Shown here: positions 16,884-26,191 of the stretch, one piece after another
Position numbering within the stretch: the stretch's first letter is position 1
Layout: each line of letters opens with the position of its first letter
NCBI GenBank assembly: GCA_900544615.1
Contig: UQVS01000001.1
Coordinates: 99,768-163,767 of the forward strand
Direction: 5' to 3'
Source of the DNA: an uncultured Oscillibacter sp.
Lineage (GTDB): Bacteria > Bacillota > Clostridia > Oscillospirales > Oscillospiraceae
DNA length: 64,000 nt
The notes under the pieces: model-generated
Seen by the model: only the letters and a program-made list of their open reading frames with translations
Told to the model about the DNA's origin: nothing
Databases searched by the model: none
Translations under genes and position numbers: made by a program

Positions 16884-18755
16884 TCAGCGTTTATTTTCCA
16901 GCCAGATCATCAGCGCCGTCAGGTCGGCGGGGCTGACGCCAGAGATGCGGGACGCCTGTCCCAGATCCATGGGCCGCACGGCGGAAAGCTTTTCTCTGGC
17001 TTCCAGCCGCAGACCCTGAATGGCGTTGTAATCCGTGTCCGGGGGCAGCTTGTGGCCCTCCACCCGCTTGAATTCCGCCACCTGCTGGAGCTGGCGCTTG
17101 ATGTAGCCCTCGTATTTGACGGAGATCTCAATCTCCTCCGCAAGATCAGCGGACAGGGGGGGACGGTTGGGGTCGAAGGGCGCCAGCTCATCGTAATGGA
17201 GCTGGGGACGCTTCAGCAGCGCCAGCAGGGAGCAGCCGTCCGGGGTATCGACGGTACCGCGGGCTGTCAGGAAGTCCGTCAGCGCCGGGGACGGCGCTAC
17301 GCCGGTGTGTTCCAGCCGCCGGATCTCTTTTTCTATGGCGGCGTACTTTTCCTCCACAGCCCGGAGCCGCTCTTCCGGCACCAGACCGATCTCGTAGCCC
17401 CGGCGGGTCAGCCGCTGGTCGGCGTTGTCCTGCCGCAGAATCAGCCGGTACTCGCTGCGGGAGGTCATGATGCGGTACGGCTCGTTGGTTCCCTTGGTCA
17501 CCAGATCGTCGATCAGAGTACCGATATAGCTTTCGGCACGGGAGAGAATAAATGGGGATTCCCCCTTCAGCTTCCGGGCGGCGTTGACGCCGGCCACGAA
17601 GCCCTGCACAGCGGCCTCCTCATACCCGGAGGAGCCGTTGAACTGCCCCGCGCCGTACAGGCCGGACACCTGCTTGGTTTCCAGCGTGGGCAGCAGCGCC
17701 AGCGGGTCGATGCAGTCATACTCGATGGCGTAGGCCGGGCGGGTCATGACGGCGTGCCGCAGACCCGGCACGCTGTGGAGCATCTGCACCTGCACCTCCT
17801 CCGGCATGGAGGAGGAGAAGCCCTGAATGTACAGCTCTTCCGTACTCAGTCCCATAGGCTCCACAAACAGCTGGTGGCGGAGCTTGTCCGGGAAGCGGAC
17901 GATCTTCGTTTCAAAGCTGGGGCAGTACCGGGGGCCGATGCCCTCAATCAGCCCGGAGTACATGGGGGCGCGATCCAGATTTTCCTGCACGATGCGCTTG
18001 GTTTCCTCTGTGGTCCATGTCAGCCAGCAGACCGCCTGATTGTAGGGGGGATTCTTTGTGGAGTAGGAAAACGGCACGGGGATCTTGTCGCCAGGTTGGA
18101 CTTCCATCTCGTCAAAATCCACCGTCCGGGCGTTGACTCTGGGCGGAGTGCCGGTTTTGAAGCGCCGCAGGGGCAGTCCCAGCTTTCGGAGGGAGTCTGT
18201 CAGCGGCCCGGCGGCGTGCATCCCGTCGGGGCCGGAATCTTCCACGCAGGTGCCGATGATGGTGCGGCCTTTCAGATAGGTGCCGGTGGCCAGAATGACC
18301 GCCTTCACGCCGTACACCGCGCCGGTGGAGAGAACTACCTCCGATACCGCGCCGTGTTCCGTCCGCACGTCCACTACCTGTCCCTGCCGCACCGTCAGGT
18401 GTTCCTGACGCTCCAGCGTGCGCTTCATCCGCTCCTGATACTTCCGGCGGTCGGCCTGCGCCCGGAGGCTCCAGACGGCCGGGCCTTTCCGCAGATTCAG
18501 CAGGCGGTACTGGATGCAGCATTCGTCGGCGGCCTTGGCCATTTCGCCGCCCAGCGCGTCCAGCTCCCGCACCAGATGGCCTTTCCCCGTGCCGCCGATG
18601 GCGGGATTGCAGGGCATATTGCCCACGGCGTCCAGATTGATGGTGAATACAATGGTTTCCAGCCCCAGCCGCGCGGCGGCCAGAGCGGCTTCGATGCCGG
18701 CATGGCCGGCGCCGATGACGGCAATATCAAATTGTCCGGCAGAAAAAGTTTCCAT
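16884..18755 (-). CDS. mnmG: tRNA uridine-5-carboxymethylaminomethyl modification enzyme MnmG
   Basis: A 623-residue FAD-dependent MnmG (GidA). With MnmE it makes the cmnm5 modification on U34 of several tRNAs, using glycine or ammonia and methylene-THF. The N-terminal FAD dinucleotide motif is IAVIGAGHAGIEAA, followed by the family signature CNPAIGGTGKGH and the cysteine-containing GTPPRVN region; the C-terminus has the helical MnmE/tRNA-binding part. I chose the internal ATG at 18755 (METFSAGQF), with AAAGGAT upstream. It is separated by 5 bases from the upstream metallophosphoesterase gene. Confidence 0.96.
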   Translation of the reverse strand: METFSAGQFDIAVIGAGHAGIEAALAAARLGLETIVFTINLDAVGNMPCNPAIGGTGKGHLVRELDALGGEMAKAADECCIQYRLLNLRKGPAVWSLRAQADRRKYQERMKRTLERQEHLTVRQGQVVDVRTEHGAVSEVVLSTGAVYGVKAVILATGTYLKGRTIIGTCVEDSGPDGMHAAGPLTDSLRKLGLPLRRFKTGTPPRVNARTVDFDEMEVQPGDKIPVPFSYSTKNPPYNQAVCWLTWTTEETKRIVQENLDRAPMYSGLIEGIGPRYCPSFETKIVRFPDKLRHQLFVEPMGLSTEELYIQGFSSSMPEEVQVQMLHSVPGLRHAVMTRPAYAIEYDCIDPLALLPTLETKQVSGLYGAGQFNGSSGYEEAAVQGFVAGVNAARKLKGESPFILSRAESYIGTLIDDLVTKGTNEPYRIMTSRSEYRLILRQDNADQRLTRRGYEIGLVPEERLRAVEEKYAAIEKEIRRLEHTGVAPSPALTDFLTARGTVDTPDGCSLLALLKRPQLHYDELAPFDPNRPPLSADLAEEIEISVKYEGYIKRQLQQVAEFKRVEGHKLPPDTDYNAIQGLRLEAREKLSAVRPMDLGQASRISGVSPADLTALMIWLENKR

Positions 18756-18760
18756 AAGCG

Positions 18761-19642
18761 CTATCCTTTTTTCAGGGTGATGACCGCGACCTGCGGCCGG
18801 TTGAACAGGCGGAACGCCCACCGGGGAGAGTTGCCCAGACCTCTGGAAACGAACACCTCCGCCCCCTCGCAGTCCTCGTCGGTGCAGCGGTAGAATCCGC
18901 TGGTGAAGGAGGGCAGGAAGTGCAGATTGGTGTCCACCAGCCCGTCGGTAAAGGGCAGACGCCAAATGCCCCCGTGAGCGTGTCCGCTGAAGGTGAGATC
19001 CGCCCCCAGACGGCAGTACCGGCCGTTGAAGAGGTTGTTCCGGTGAGCCAGCAGCAGCCAGAAGGGATCGTCATAGGCGCTGTAGATCTCCGCTGCCAGC
19101 CCGTCCGGCGTTTTCTGGTCGGCGTAGCCGTTGGGGTCGTCGATCCCGGCGATGAGGATGGCGTCCCCGTCCCGTTCCAGCGGGACGAATTCGTTGCTCA
19201 GTACGGTGACGCCCGCTTCCCGCAGAGCCGCCTTGATCTCCTCCACCACGGCGTTGCCGTGGGCCCATTCGTGGTTGCCGGTGACATAGTAGGTGGGGGC
19301 AATGGCGCTGAGGGCCGCACCCACGCTCCGGGCGTAGGGAACCGGCTCCGCCGCATATTCGTCCACCAGATCGCCGGTGAGGAAGATCACATCCGGCGAG
19401 GCGTTTTCCACGGCCTTGTACAGTTCTGCGTTGTTCTGCCCGAATTCCCGGTTGTGCAGGTCGCTGAGCTGCACGATCCGCAGCCCGTCGAACGCGGCGG
19501 GCAGGGCAGATGAGGTATAGGTTACGGCATCCGTTTTGATGTCCGTGTTGCCCCAGTACACAAACAGCGCCAGCGCGGCCAGCACCAAAAGCCACCGCAT
19601 CAGGGCAGAGAGCGGGGAATGGGATCTGCGGCGCTTTGCCAT
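18761..19642 (-). CDS. Membrane-anchored metallophosphoesterase
   Basis: A 293-residue calcineurin-like phosphoesterase. A basic N-terminus and one membrane helix (about residues 15-32) are followed by the metal-binding motifs QLSDLHN (D-x-H), TGDLVDE (GDxxD), GNHEWA (GNHE), and GHAHGG. Relatives (YkuE-type) hydrolyse phosphodiester or pyrophosphate bonds in lipids or nucleotides at the membrane; the substrate is unknown here. AAGGAGG precedes the ATG at 19642. It heads the operon with mnmG, murT and gatD. Confidence 0.88.
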   Translation of the reverse strand: MAKRRRSHSPLSALMRWLLVLAALALFVYWGNTDIKTDAVTYTSSALPAAFDGLRIVQLSDLHNREFGQNNAELYKAVENASPDVIFLTGDLVDEYAAEPVPYARSVGAALSAIAPTYYVTGNHEWAHGNAVVEEIKAALREAGVTVLSNEFVPLERDGDAILIAGIDDPNGYADQKTPDGLAAEIYSAYDDPFWLLLAHRNNLFNGRYCRLGADLTFSGHAHGGIWRLPFTDGLVDTNLHFLPSFTSGFYRCTDEDCEGAEVFVSRGLGNSPRWAFRLFNRPQVAVITLKKG

Positions 19643-19682
19643 GGGAAACCTCCTTATCAGCCTGCTGATTTTACGACCCACT

Positions 19683-19691
19683 ATTATATCA
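19683..19691 (-). promoter_or_regulatory. Extended -10 promoter for the metallophosphoesterase-mnmG-murT-gatD operon
   Basis: Minus strand TGATATAAT, a consensus extended -10, 41 bases before the first start codon. No good -35 is seen. The 321-base gap 19643-19963 contains this and the divergent hydrogenase promoter, and nothing else I can name. Confidence 0.5.
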
Positions 19692-19837
19692 CAGGTTTCC
19701 CCGACAGGCGAGAAAAAAGTGCAAAGTCCGGCCGTTTTTTTAGCCGCCCCGCTCCGAACGCAGGCAGTCTTCGTTAATTTGCTGACAATTCCCGGAAATA
19801 GTGCCGAAAAACGGCGGAAAACTGTAGAATTCACGGA

Positions 19838-19865
19838 TTGCAAAGTGAGATGGAGTTGTTATAAT
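19838..19865 (+). promoter_or_regulatory. Predicted hydrogenase promoter
   Basis: TTGCAA (19838-19843), 16 bases, TATAAT (19860-19865), about 100 bases before the hydrogenase start. Confidence 0.6.
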
Positions 19866-19963
19866 ATAAACTGTCTTACTTTACACAGGCAACTTCTGCC
19901 GATTATGTGGAAAAGAATTTCCGGGACGGAATGCGACCGTTATCGGACATGGGAGGAAAAAAT

Positions 19964-21487
19964 ATGAGAGGTGTACACAGCGCGGTAGACGATATCCGCC
20001 GCAACGTATTCACGGAGGTAGCCCGTCTGGCCTACGGCGGGGAGGACTACAATCAGGTGGATATGATCCCCTATAAGCTGATTCCCGGTGAGGTGGCTCA
20101 CCACCGTCACGATGTATTTCTGGAGCGCGCCATTATCTCCGCACGGATCAAGCTGGCTCTGGGCATGGATCTGAACCCCAACGGCCCTTCCGCTCCCATC
20201 AGCGCCGAGATTCAGAAGGCTGCCACGGATCAGAAGTATTTCAATGAGCCGCTGGTCAACATCATTCCCTACGCCTGCAATGCCTGCCCCCCCAAGCAGA
20301 TCCGTATTACGGACAGCTGCCAGGGCTGCATTTCCCACCCCTGCATGAACGTCTGCCCCCGCGACGCCATTTATCTGGACGAGCACAAGCACTGCCATAT
20401 TGACCAGAGCAAGTGCATCAAGTGCGGCAAATGCTTCAATCAGTGTCCCTACCGGGCAATTTCCAAGATCGAACGCCCCTGCGCCGCCGCCTGCGGCATG
20501 GATGCCATCGAGTCGGACGAGCTGGGCCGGGCCAAGATCAATTATGATAAGTGCGTCTCCTGTGGTATGTGCCTTGTCAACTGCCCCTTTGCCGCCATTG
20601 CGGATAAGAGCCAGATCTTTCAGGTGATTCAGGCCATCCGGCGGAACGAGGAGGTCATTGCCTGCGTGGCGCCTGCCTTTGTGGGCCAGTACGGCAAGGA
20701 GGCCACCCCCGCCAAATTGAAGGCCGCCATGCGGACGCTGGGCTTTGCTGACGTGGTGGAGGTCGCCATCGGCGCGGATCTCTGCACAGTGGAGGAAGCC
20801 AACGACTTTTTGAAGGAAGTCCCGGAAAAGCTGGACTGGATGGGTACCAGCTGCTGCCCCGCATGGTCCATGATGGCAAAGAAGCTCTTCCCCCAGTTCA
20901 AGGAAAATATCTCCATGGCCCTGACCCCTATGGTCATTACCGCGCGGATGGTGAAGAAGGACCATCCCGACGCCCGCATCGTGTTCATCGGCCCCTGCGC
21001 CGCCAAGAAGCTGGAGGCCAACCGAAAGTCCGTCCGTTCCGACGTGGATTTCGTGCTGACGTTTGAAGAGCTTCAGGGTATGTTTGACGCCAAGGACATC
21101 AACTTTGCAGAAATTGAGACAGATCCTGCCGACAGTATGGATGAAGGTACCGGCTTTGGCCGCGGCTTTGCCGTGGGCGGCGGCGTGGCCGCTGCCGTGG
21201 TTGAGGCCATCAAGCACATCGATCCCAGCCGCGAAATTCAGATCGAGTATGGCGACGGCCTGCGGGAGTGCAAAAAGATGCTGATGATGGCCAAGGCCGG
21301 AAAGCGGAACGGCTATCTGCTGGAGGGCATGGGCTGCCCCGGCGGCTGCGTGGCCGGCGCAGGCACCATTGCGCCGGTGAAGGACAGCACGATGAGCGTG
21401 GAGCGCTTCAAGAATGCTGCTGTGGTGCAGAGTACCACGGAAAGCCCCTACCTTGACCGCCTGAAGGATGTGGAGGAGTCATGCTGA
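19964..21487 (+). CDS. Monomeric [FeFe] hydrogenase, group B-like
   Basis: A 507-residue iron-only hydrogenase that interconverts protons and H2 using ferredoxin electrons. Ferredoxin-type clusters occur in the N-terminal half (CIKCGKCFNQC, CVSCGMCLVNC and other cysteines). The three H-cluster motifs follow: GTSCCPAW (L1), GPCAAKKLE (L2) and LEGMGCPGGCVAG (L3). The L1 and L2 variants differ from the classical TSCCPGW and MPCxxKxxE, which fits the poorly studied group B. I start at the ATG at 19964, 7 bases after GGGAGGA. It probably takes electrons from PFOR. The stop overlaps the next gene by 7 bases. Confidence 0.92.
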   Translation: MRGVHSAVDDIRRNVFTEVARLAYGGEDYNQVDMIPYKLIPGEVAHHRHDVFLERAIISARIKLALGMDLNPNGPSAPISAEIQKAATDQKYFNEPLVNIIPYACNACPPKQIRITDSCQGCISHPCMNVCPRDAIYLDEHKHCHIDQSKCIKCGKCFNQCPYRAISKIERPCAAACGMDAIESDELGRAKINYDKCVSCGMCLVNCPFAAIADKSQIFQVIQAIRRNEEVIACVAPAFVGQYGKEATPAKLKAAMRTLGFADVVEVAIGADLCTVEEANDFLKEVPEKLDWMGTSCCPAWSMMAKKLFPQFKENISMALTPMVITARMVKKDHPDARIVFIGPCAAKKLEANRKSVRSDVDFVLTFEELQGMFDAKDINFAEIETDPADSMDEGTGFGRGFAVGGGVAAAVVEAIKHIDPSREIQIEYGDGLRECKKMLMMAKAGKRNGYLLEGMGCPGGCVAGAGTIAPVKDSTMSVERFKNAAVVQSTTESPYLDRLKDVEESC

Positions 21488-22404
21488 GTCTCATCCTGTT
21501 CCAGCGGATCGCGGAACTCTTCGTTATCATCTTTTTCGGCTGGCTCATTGTCAAGGTCGGCATCCTGAAATCGGAGGACAGCCGCTGCCTTTCCATGATC
21601 CTGCTGTACATTATCGCACCCAGCGTCTTTTTCAACGCCTTTCAGATCGAGCGAACCCCGGAGGTTCTGTCCATGATGGCGTTTTCAGCGGTGCTGGCGC
21701 TGATTTCCAACGTGCTGCTGATCCTGTTGGGGGATCTGTCCGCAAAGCTGCTGCATCTGGATGTTGTGGAGGAGGCTTCCATTATCTACCCGAACTCCGG
21801 AAATATGGCGATCCCGCTGGTCAGCGCCATTTTCGGCACGGAGTGGGTGGTGTTTGTGACCCTGTACAACATGATCCAGAACCTGTTTGTCTGGACCCAC
21901 TGCCGTATGTTCGTCAGCGGGGAGCGGAAGGTGTCCCTGCGGAAGATCCTGCTGAATATAAATATTCTGGCGATTTTAGCAGGCGCGCTGATGTTCTTCC
22001 TGAACATTCAGCTGCCGGGGATTGTCCATAACGCCCTGACCAGTGTGGGAAACATGATCGGCCCCGCCGCCATGATCATTGTGGGGATGCTGATGGCGGA
22101 TCTGAAAATGGAGGATTTTCGCGCCTACCGCCGGATCTGGAAGCCGACGCTGTTCCGGCTGGTGGTGCTGCCGCTGGCGCTGGTTTTGCTGGCAAAGCTG
22201 CTGCACATTTCCGCGCTGAACCCTCAGGGCGAGACGCTGGTGATGACGGCGCTGATCCCCGCGTTTGCCCCTGCCGCCAATGTGGTGGCTCAGTTCAGCC
22301 AGATCTATGGCCGCGATGCAAAGTATGCGGGCCTTATCAATGCTGTGACCATGCTGGGGTGCATTGTTTCCATGCCCCTGCTGATTGCGGTTTACCAGAT
22401 GTGA
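21481..22404 (+). CDS. AEC-family transporter
   Basis: A 307-residue membrane protein of the auxin efflux carrier/AEC family, with about ten hydrophobic segments in two five-helix halves and the usual PNSGNMAIPL segment near the middle crossing. Family members move organic acids or similar anions. The start overlaps the hydrogenase stop, so the two are translationally coupled; a link such as export of a fermentation acid is possible but not shown. Confidence 0.88.
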   Translation: MLSLILFQRIAELFVIIFFGWLIVKVGILKSEDSRCLSMILLYIIAPSVFFNAFQIERTPEVLSMMAFSAVLALISNVLLILLGDLSAKLLHLDVVEEASIIYPNSGNMAIPLVSAIFGTEWVVFVTLYNMIQNLFVWTHCRMFVSGERKVSLRKILLNINILAILAGALMFFLNIQLPGIVHNALTSVGNMIGPAAMIIVGMLMADLKMEDFRAYRRIWKPTLFRLVVLPLALVLLAKLLHISALNPQGETLVMTALIPAFAPAANVVAQFSQIYGRDAKYAGLINAVTMLGCIVSMPLLIAVYQM

Positions 22405-22408
22405 TTTT

Positions 22409-22447
22409 GAACCCCCGGCGGCTATTGATCCGAGCCGCCGGGGGTTC
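22409..22447 (+). terminator. Terminator after the AEC transporter
   Basis: A 15-bp perfect stem (GAACCCCCGGCGGCT and complement) with a nine-base loop, followed by a modest pyrimidine-rich TCTCT stretch. Confidence 0.75.
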
Positions 22448-22463
22448 TCTCTGCTTATCCGAA

Positions 22464-22501
22464 AAACACAGGCAGTCCCATTGCCGGGACTGCCTGTGTT
22501 T
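22464..22501. terminator. Bidirectional terminator between AEC transporter and asnS
   Basis: A 16-bp stem AAACACAGGCAGTCCC and its complement with a six-base loop; A-rich and T-rich sides suit both convergent genes. Confidence 0.8.
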
Positions 22502-22515
22502 GTTGTGCGGTATGA

Positions 22516-23913
<1,398 letters not shown>

Positions 23914-23951
23914 TCGATCCGTCCTTTGCATTGTCGGTACGATAATGGTGT

Positions 23952-23980
23952 ATTTTACTCCATTTTTCCGCCTTTTACAA
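23952..23980 (-). promoter_or_regulatory. Predicted asnS promoter
   Basis: Minus strand TTGTAA (23980-23975), 17 bases, TAAAAT (23957-23952). Confidence 0.6.
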
Positions 23981-24042
23981 GAGGGAACCGGCGTTGTTCC
24001 TGCAAAACCGCAGCATTTTTACAGAGAATGGGCAAATTATAC

Positions 24043-24071
24043 TTGAATTTTCAGCCTGTATCCGATATAAT
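24043..24071 (+). promoter_or_regulatory. Original tRNA-Leu promoter
   Basis: TTGAAT (24043-24048), 17 bases, TATAAT (24066-24071), ending 14 bases before the tRNA-like half at 24085. This is the normal position for a stable-RNA promoter. Confidence 0.7.
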
Positions 24072-24084
24072 AAGCAAAGTTAAC

Positions 24085-24123
24085 GCCGGTGTGATGGAAT
24101 TGGTAGACGTGACGGACTCAAAA
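24085..24123 (+). pseudogene. 5' half of a tRNA-Leu(CAA), truncated at the anticodon loop
   Basis: The first 39 bases match the neighbouring intact tRNA-Leu almost base for base: acceptor strand GCCGGTG, the D arm, anticodon stem ACGGA and loop CTCAAAA. Immediately after the loop the sequence leaves the tRNA; the expected TCCGT is replaced by GCCAG and no T arm follows. The break point lies in the anticodon loop, a usual crossover site for tyrosine integrases. It reads as the chromosomal half of an attachment site split by integration. Confidence 0.8.
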
Positions 24124-24160
24124 GCCAGTACGTCTGGAAGTACGGCGTGCTATAAGAGTC

Positions 24161-24189
24161 TTGATTTTTCAAGGCTTTCAGGTTACAAT
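24161..24189 (+). promoter_or_regulatory. Candidate promoter inside the insert, reading toward the intact tRNA-Leu
   Basis: TTGATT (24161-24166), 17 bases, TACAAT (24184-24189), 74 bases before the intact tRNA. It could drive the complete tRNA copy independently of the older promoter at 24043. Confidence 0.45.
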
Positions 24190-24209
24190 CGAATACGTGG
24201 TTTTTGTGA

Positions 24210-24229
24210 GTTCTCTCCTAGTTCTCTCC
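24210..24229 (+). repeat. Direct repeat pair, candidate integrase arm sites (left)
   Basis: GTTCTCTCC occurs at 24210-24218 and 24221-24229, an 11-base spacing. The same 9-mer pair with the same spacing recurs at 24443-24462. Evenly spaced short repeats at both sites are typical of integrase N-terminal-domain binding sites. Confidence 0.55.
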
Positions 24230-24262
24230 GACCGAGAATTTTGGAGTTATCTCAATAAATGT

Positions 24263-24348
24263 GCCGGTGTGATGGAATGGTAGACGTAGCGGATTCAAAA
24301 TCCGCCGGGGGCGACTCCGTGTGGGTTCGAGTCCCACCACCGGCACCA
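24263..24348 (+). tRNA. tRNA-Leu (anticodon CAA), complete with encoded CCA
   Basis: An 86-base cloverleaf: GCCGGTG pairs with CACCGGC before discriminator A and CCA; anticodon stem GCGGA/TCCGC encloses TTCAAAA (CAA); a variable arm follows; the T arm is GTGGG-TTCGAGT-CCCAC. The 5' half differs from the truncated copy at 24085 by a few bases, so it is a related but separate gene, perhaps carried by the element. Confidence 0.93.
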
Positions 24349-24355
24349 TCCTCCG

Positions 24356-24402
24356 AAACGCTTGATCCCTCAGCATTTGAGGCATCAAGCGTTTCCTTTT
24401 TT
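24356..24402 (+). terminator. Intrinsic terminator after tRNA-Leu
   Basis: Arms AAACGCTTGAT (24356-24366) and ATCAAGCGTTT (24384-24394) with extra pairing of CCTCA and TGAGG inside, followed by CCTTTTTT. Confidence 0.85.
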
Positions 24403-24420
24403 ATCTACGCTTTATCTACG
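24400..24420 (+). repeat. Direct repeat pair TTTATCTACG near the integrase
   Basis: TTTATCTACG at 24400-24409 and 24411-24420, again 11 bases apart. A second repeat class beside the GTTCTCTCC class suggests a multi-site integrase/excisionase binding region. Confidence 0.5.
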
Positions 24421-24442
24421 AAAATGCAGGGTATTTTGCCCT

Positions 24443-24462
24443 GTTCTCTCCGTGTTCTCTCT
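24443..24462 (+). repeat. Direct repeat pair, candidate integrase arm sites (right)
   Basis: GTTCTCTCC (24443-24451) and GTTCTCTCT (24454-24462), 11 bases apart, matching the pair at 24210-24229. The second repeat touches the integrase stop codon. Confidence 0.55.
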
Positions 24463-25664
24463 TACACGTTCACGCAGATACTGGGATTGATGCTGACTAC
24501 GCTGGTCATTCTCGTTGCCGATGTGCTCTTGGATGTTGTATCCAGGTGGGCATAAATATTTGCCGTGGTATTGTAATCGCTGTGTCCCAACCACTCCTGA
24601 ATATCTTTCATTGGCACACCGTTTTTCAGCAGCAACGAGGCGCATGTATGCCTCAAGTCATGAAAACGAATGTCTCGCAGTTCATGCTTCTGCAAGACGA
24701 GCTTAAAATGCTGGGTTACATAGTTGGGTTTATACGGAACACCCAGGTCATTGACAAAAATATAATCGCTCTCTGTGTAGCAGTTACCACACAGCTTCCG
24801 ACAGTTCTCCTGTCGCTCCTTCATACTGAGCAGCAGTTCACGGTACTGCGGAACCAACGGCATTGACCGACAACTGGACTTGTTCTTAGTCCGATCCTTT
24901 TCTACGGTCATCGCCACACCGTCACAGACGCACTGTACCACGGTATGGTCGATGGTGATTTGATTATTTTCAAAATCAATCGCCTGCCAACGCAAGCCCA
25001 TGATCTCGCTTCTTCGCAGACCATAAAAGGCTGCCATCAGAACCGGAAACTCACAAGGATCACCCTTGATTGCATCAAACAGTTCCTCCAGTTCAGAAAT
25101 GCTGTAGAAAGAACCGGTGTACTTTTGACCCTTGGGCCGCTCCACTTTGTTCATAGGGTTTGCGATAATCAAATCATGCTTCACAGCATACTTCATGGCC
25201 TTATGGATATTGGCATGGAAACGCTGTACAGTCGTACCCTTCAAATTCAGTTCATTGAAACAGTAGCTGTAGAAATTCTCAATATCCAGCGCAGTGACAT
25301 TCCTCAAAGTCACGCCGAGCTCACGGAAGTACGGAGCGATTCTCTTTTTGACGTTATTTACATATCCCGCATAAGTGTCTACCTCCACAGAGTTTTTAAT
25401 AATACCCAACCACTTGATCATGTAGTCGGCGAAAAGGATGTCGCTGGCAACGGTTGTCTTAGACTTCGGCTCGGTATGAATTACCGTGTCCTCATAAGTA
25501 CATCTGGCCTTTGTCAGCAGCGCCTCGGCTTGCTTCAAATTCTTTTTTCCGCCCTCCGGAATGCCCGTCGCAATCCATTTAGTCTTGCGGGCGCCGGTGT
25601 CGGACCTCATGTTCAGCACAATATAGTAATAACCTTTCTTGGTTTGCAGATGACCCGCTACCAT
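24462..25664 (-). CDS. int: Tyrosine recombinase/integrase of the element
   Basis: A 400-residue site-specific tyrosine recombinase that integrates and excises the element at the tRNA-Leu. A small arm-binding N-terminal domain (about 1-60) precedes a SAM-like core-binding domain (about 75-170) and the catalytic domain with GLRRSEIMGLRW (first Arg), HDLRHTCASLLL (His-x-x-Arg) and LGHSDYNTTANIYAH (His and the nucleophilic Tyr). It resembles Tn916-type and phage integrases. It reads toward the tRNA, the usual layout for ICEs and prophages. Lower GC than the chromosome to its left. Confidence 0.95.
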   Translation of the reverse strand: MVAGHLQTKKGYYYIVLNMRSDTGARKTKWIATGIPEGGKKNLKQAEALLTKARCTYEDTVIHTEPKSKTTVASDILFADYMIKWLGIIKNSVEVDTYAGYVNNVKKRIAPYFRELGVTLRNVTALDIENFYSYCFNELNLKGTTVQRFHANIHKAMKYAVKHDLIIANPMNKVERPKGQKYTGSFYSISELEELFDAIKGDPCEFPVLMAAFYGLRRSEIMGLRWQAIDFENNQITIDHTVVQCVCDGVAMTVEKDRTKNKSSCRSMPLVPQYRELLLSMKERQENCRKLCGNCYTESDYIFVNDLGVPYKPNYVTQHFKLVLQKHELRDIRFHDLRHTCASLLLKNGVPMKDIQEWLGHSDYNTTANIYAHLDTTSKSTSATRMTSVVSINPSICVNV

Positions 25665-25785
25665 AATTACCTCCTTTTCTGTAGCGGCATAACCTATCTG
25701 CCAATGGCAGATTTATTATACCATTTACCCGTTTCCACTCCAATGTGCTTCAAGACTTTATTTTGAAATCTGTGCGCCGATATTT

Positions 25786-25989
25786 TTAATATTCGCCAAC
25801 CAAATATTCAATAATGCACACCTTGGGGATCTTGAAGGACTTGCCGATTTTTAGGTGGCGAATATCACCGCATTCAAGCATCTTGTAGGCCGTTTTCATG
25901 CTGATCCCGCCCAACATGACGCACATTTGCTTCACAGTAACAACATCCGGATATTCGGAGAAAATCTTTTCACGCCGCTTTTGAGCCAT
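25786..25989 (-). CDS. Excisionase/helix-turn-helix protein
   Basis: A 67-residue DNA-binding protein of the MerR-like/excisionase type (VTVKQMCVMLGGISMKTAYKMLECGDIRHLKIGKSFKIPK). Such proteins bend DNA at the attachment site and bias the integrase toward excision. It lies just upstream of the integrase in the same direction. The start ATG has GGAGGGAG upstream. Confidence 0.82.
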   Translation of the reverse strand: MAQKRREKIFSEYPDVVTVKQMCVMLGGISMKTAYKMLECGDIRHLKIGKSFKIPKVCIIEYLVGEY

Positions 25990-26041
25990 TGCATCTCCCT
26001 CCTCAGAAAGTATAAGGTTATTCCGTTCATATCAACAAAAC

Positions 26042-26079
26042 AGGAGATGCCCCCCGTTTTACCGGGAAGCATCTCCTTT
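26042..26079 (-). terminator. Terminator-like inverted repeat after the sigma-like gene
   Basis: AGGAGATGC (26042-26050) pairs with GCATCTCCT (26069-26077), with a second small C/G pairing inside. On the minus strand it is followed by TGTTTTG. Confidence 0.55.
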
Positions 26080-26191
26080 GGCGTAGTCTAATGATAGCAC
26101 GAAGCTAATGGACAAAACAAGTACAGGCGGCGAGCCAATGCCGGGACATTATCGGGACATCCCAATCTGGAAGGTCGAAATATGTAAATAT

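Noticed and set aside
24085..24348. Group I intron in a tRNA-Leu anticodon loop
   Set aside because: The downstream tRNA is complete, not just a 3' exon, and 139 bases is too short for the intron core.
26143..26165. Direct repeat CGGGACAT twice, 11 bases apart, near the excisionase
   Set aside because: A single short pair with no match to the integrase-type repeats; could be an excisionase site, but too weak to list as a feature.
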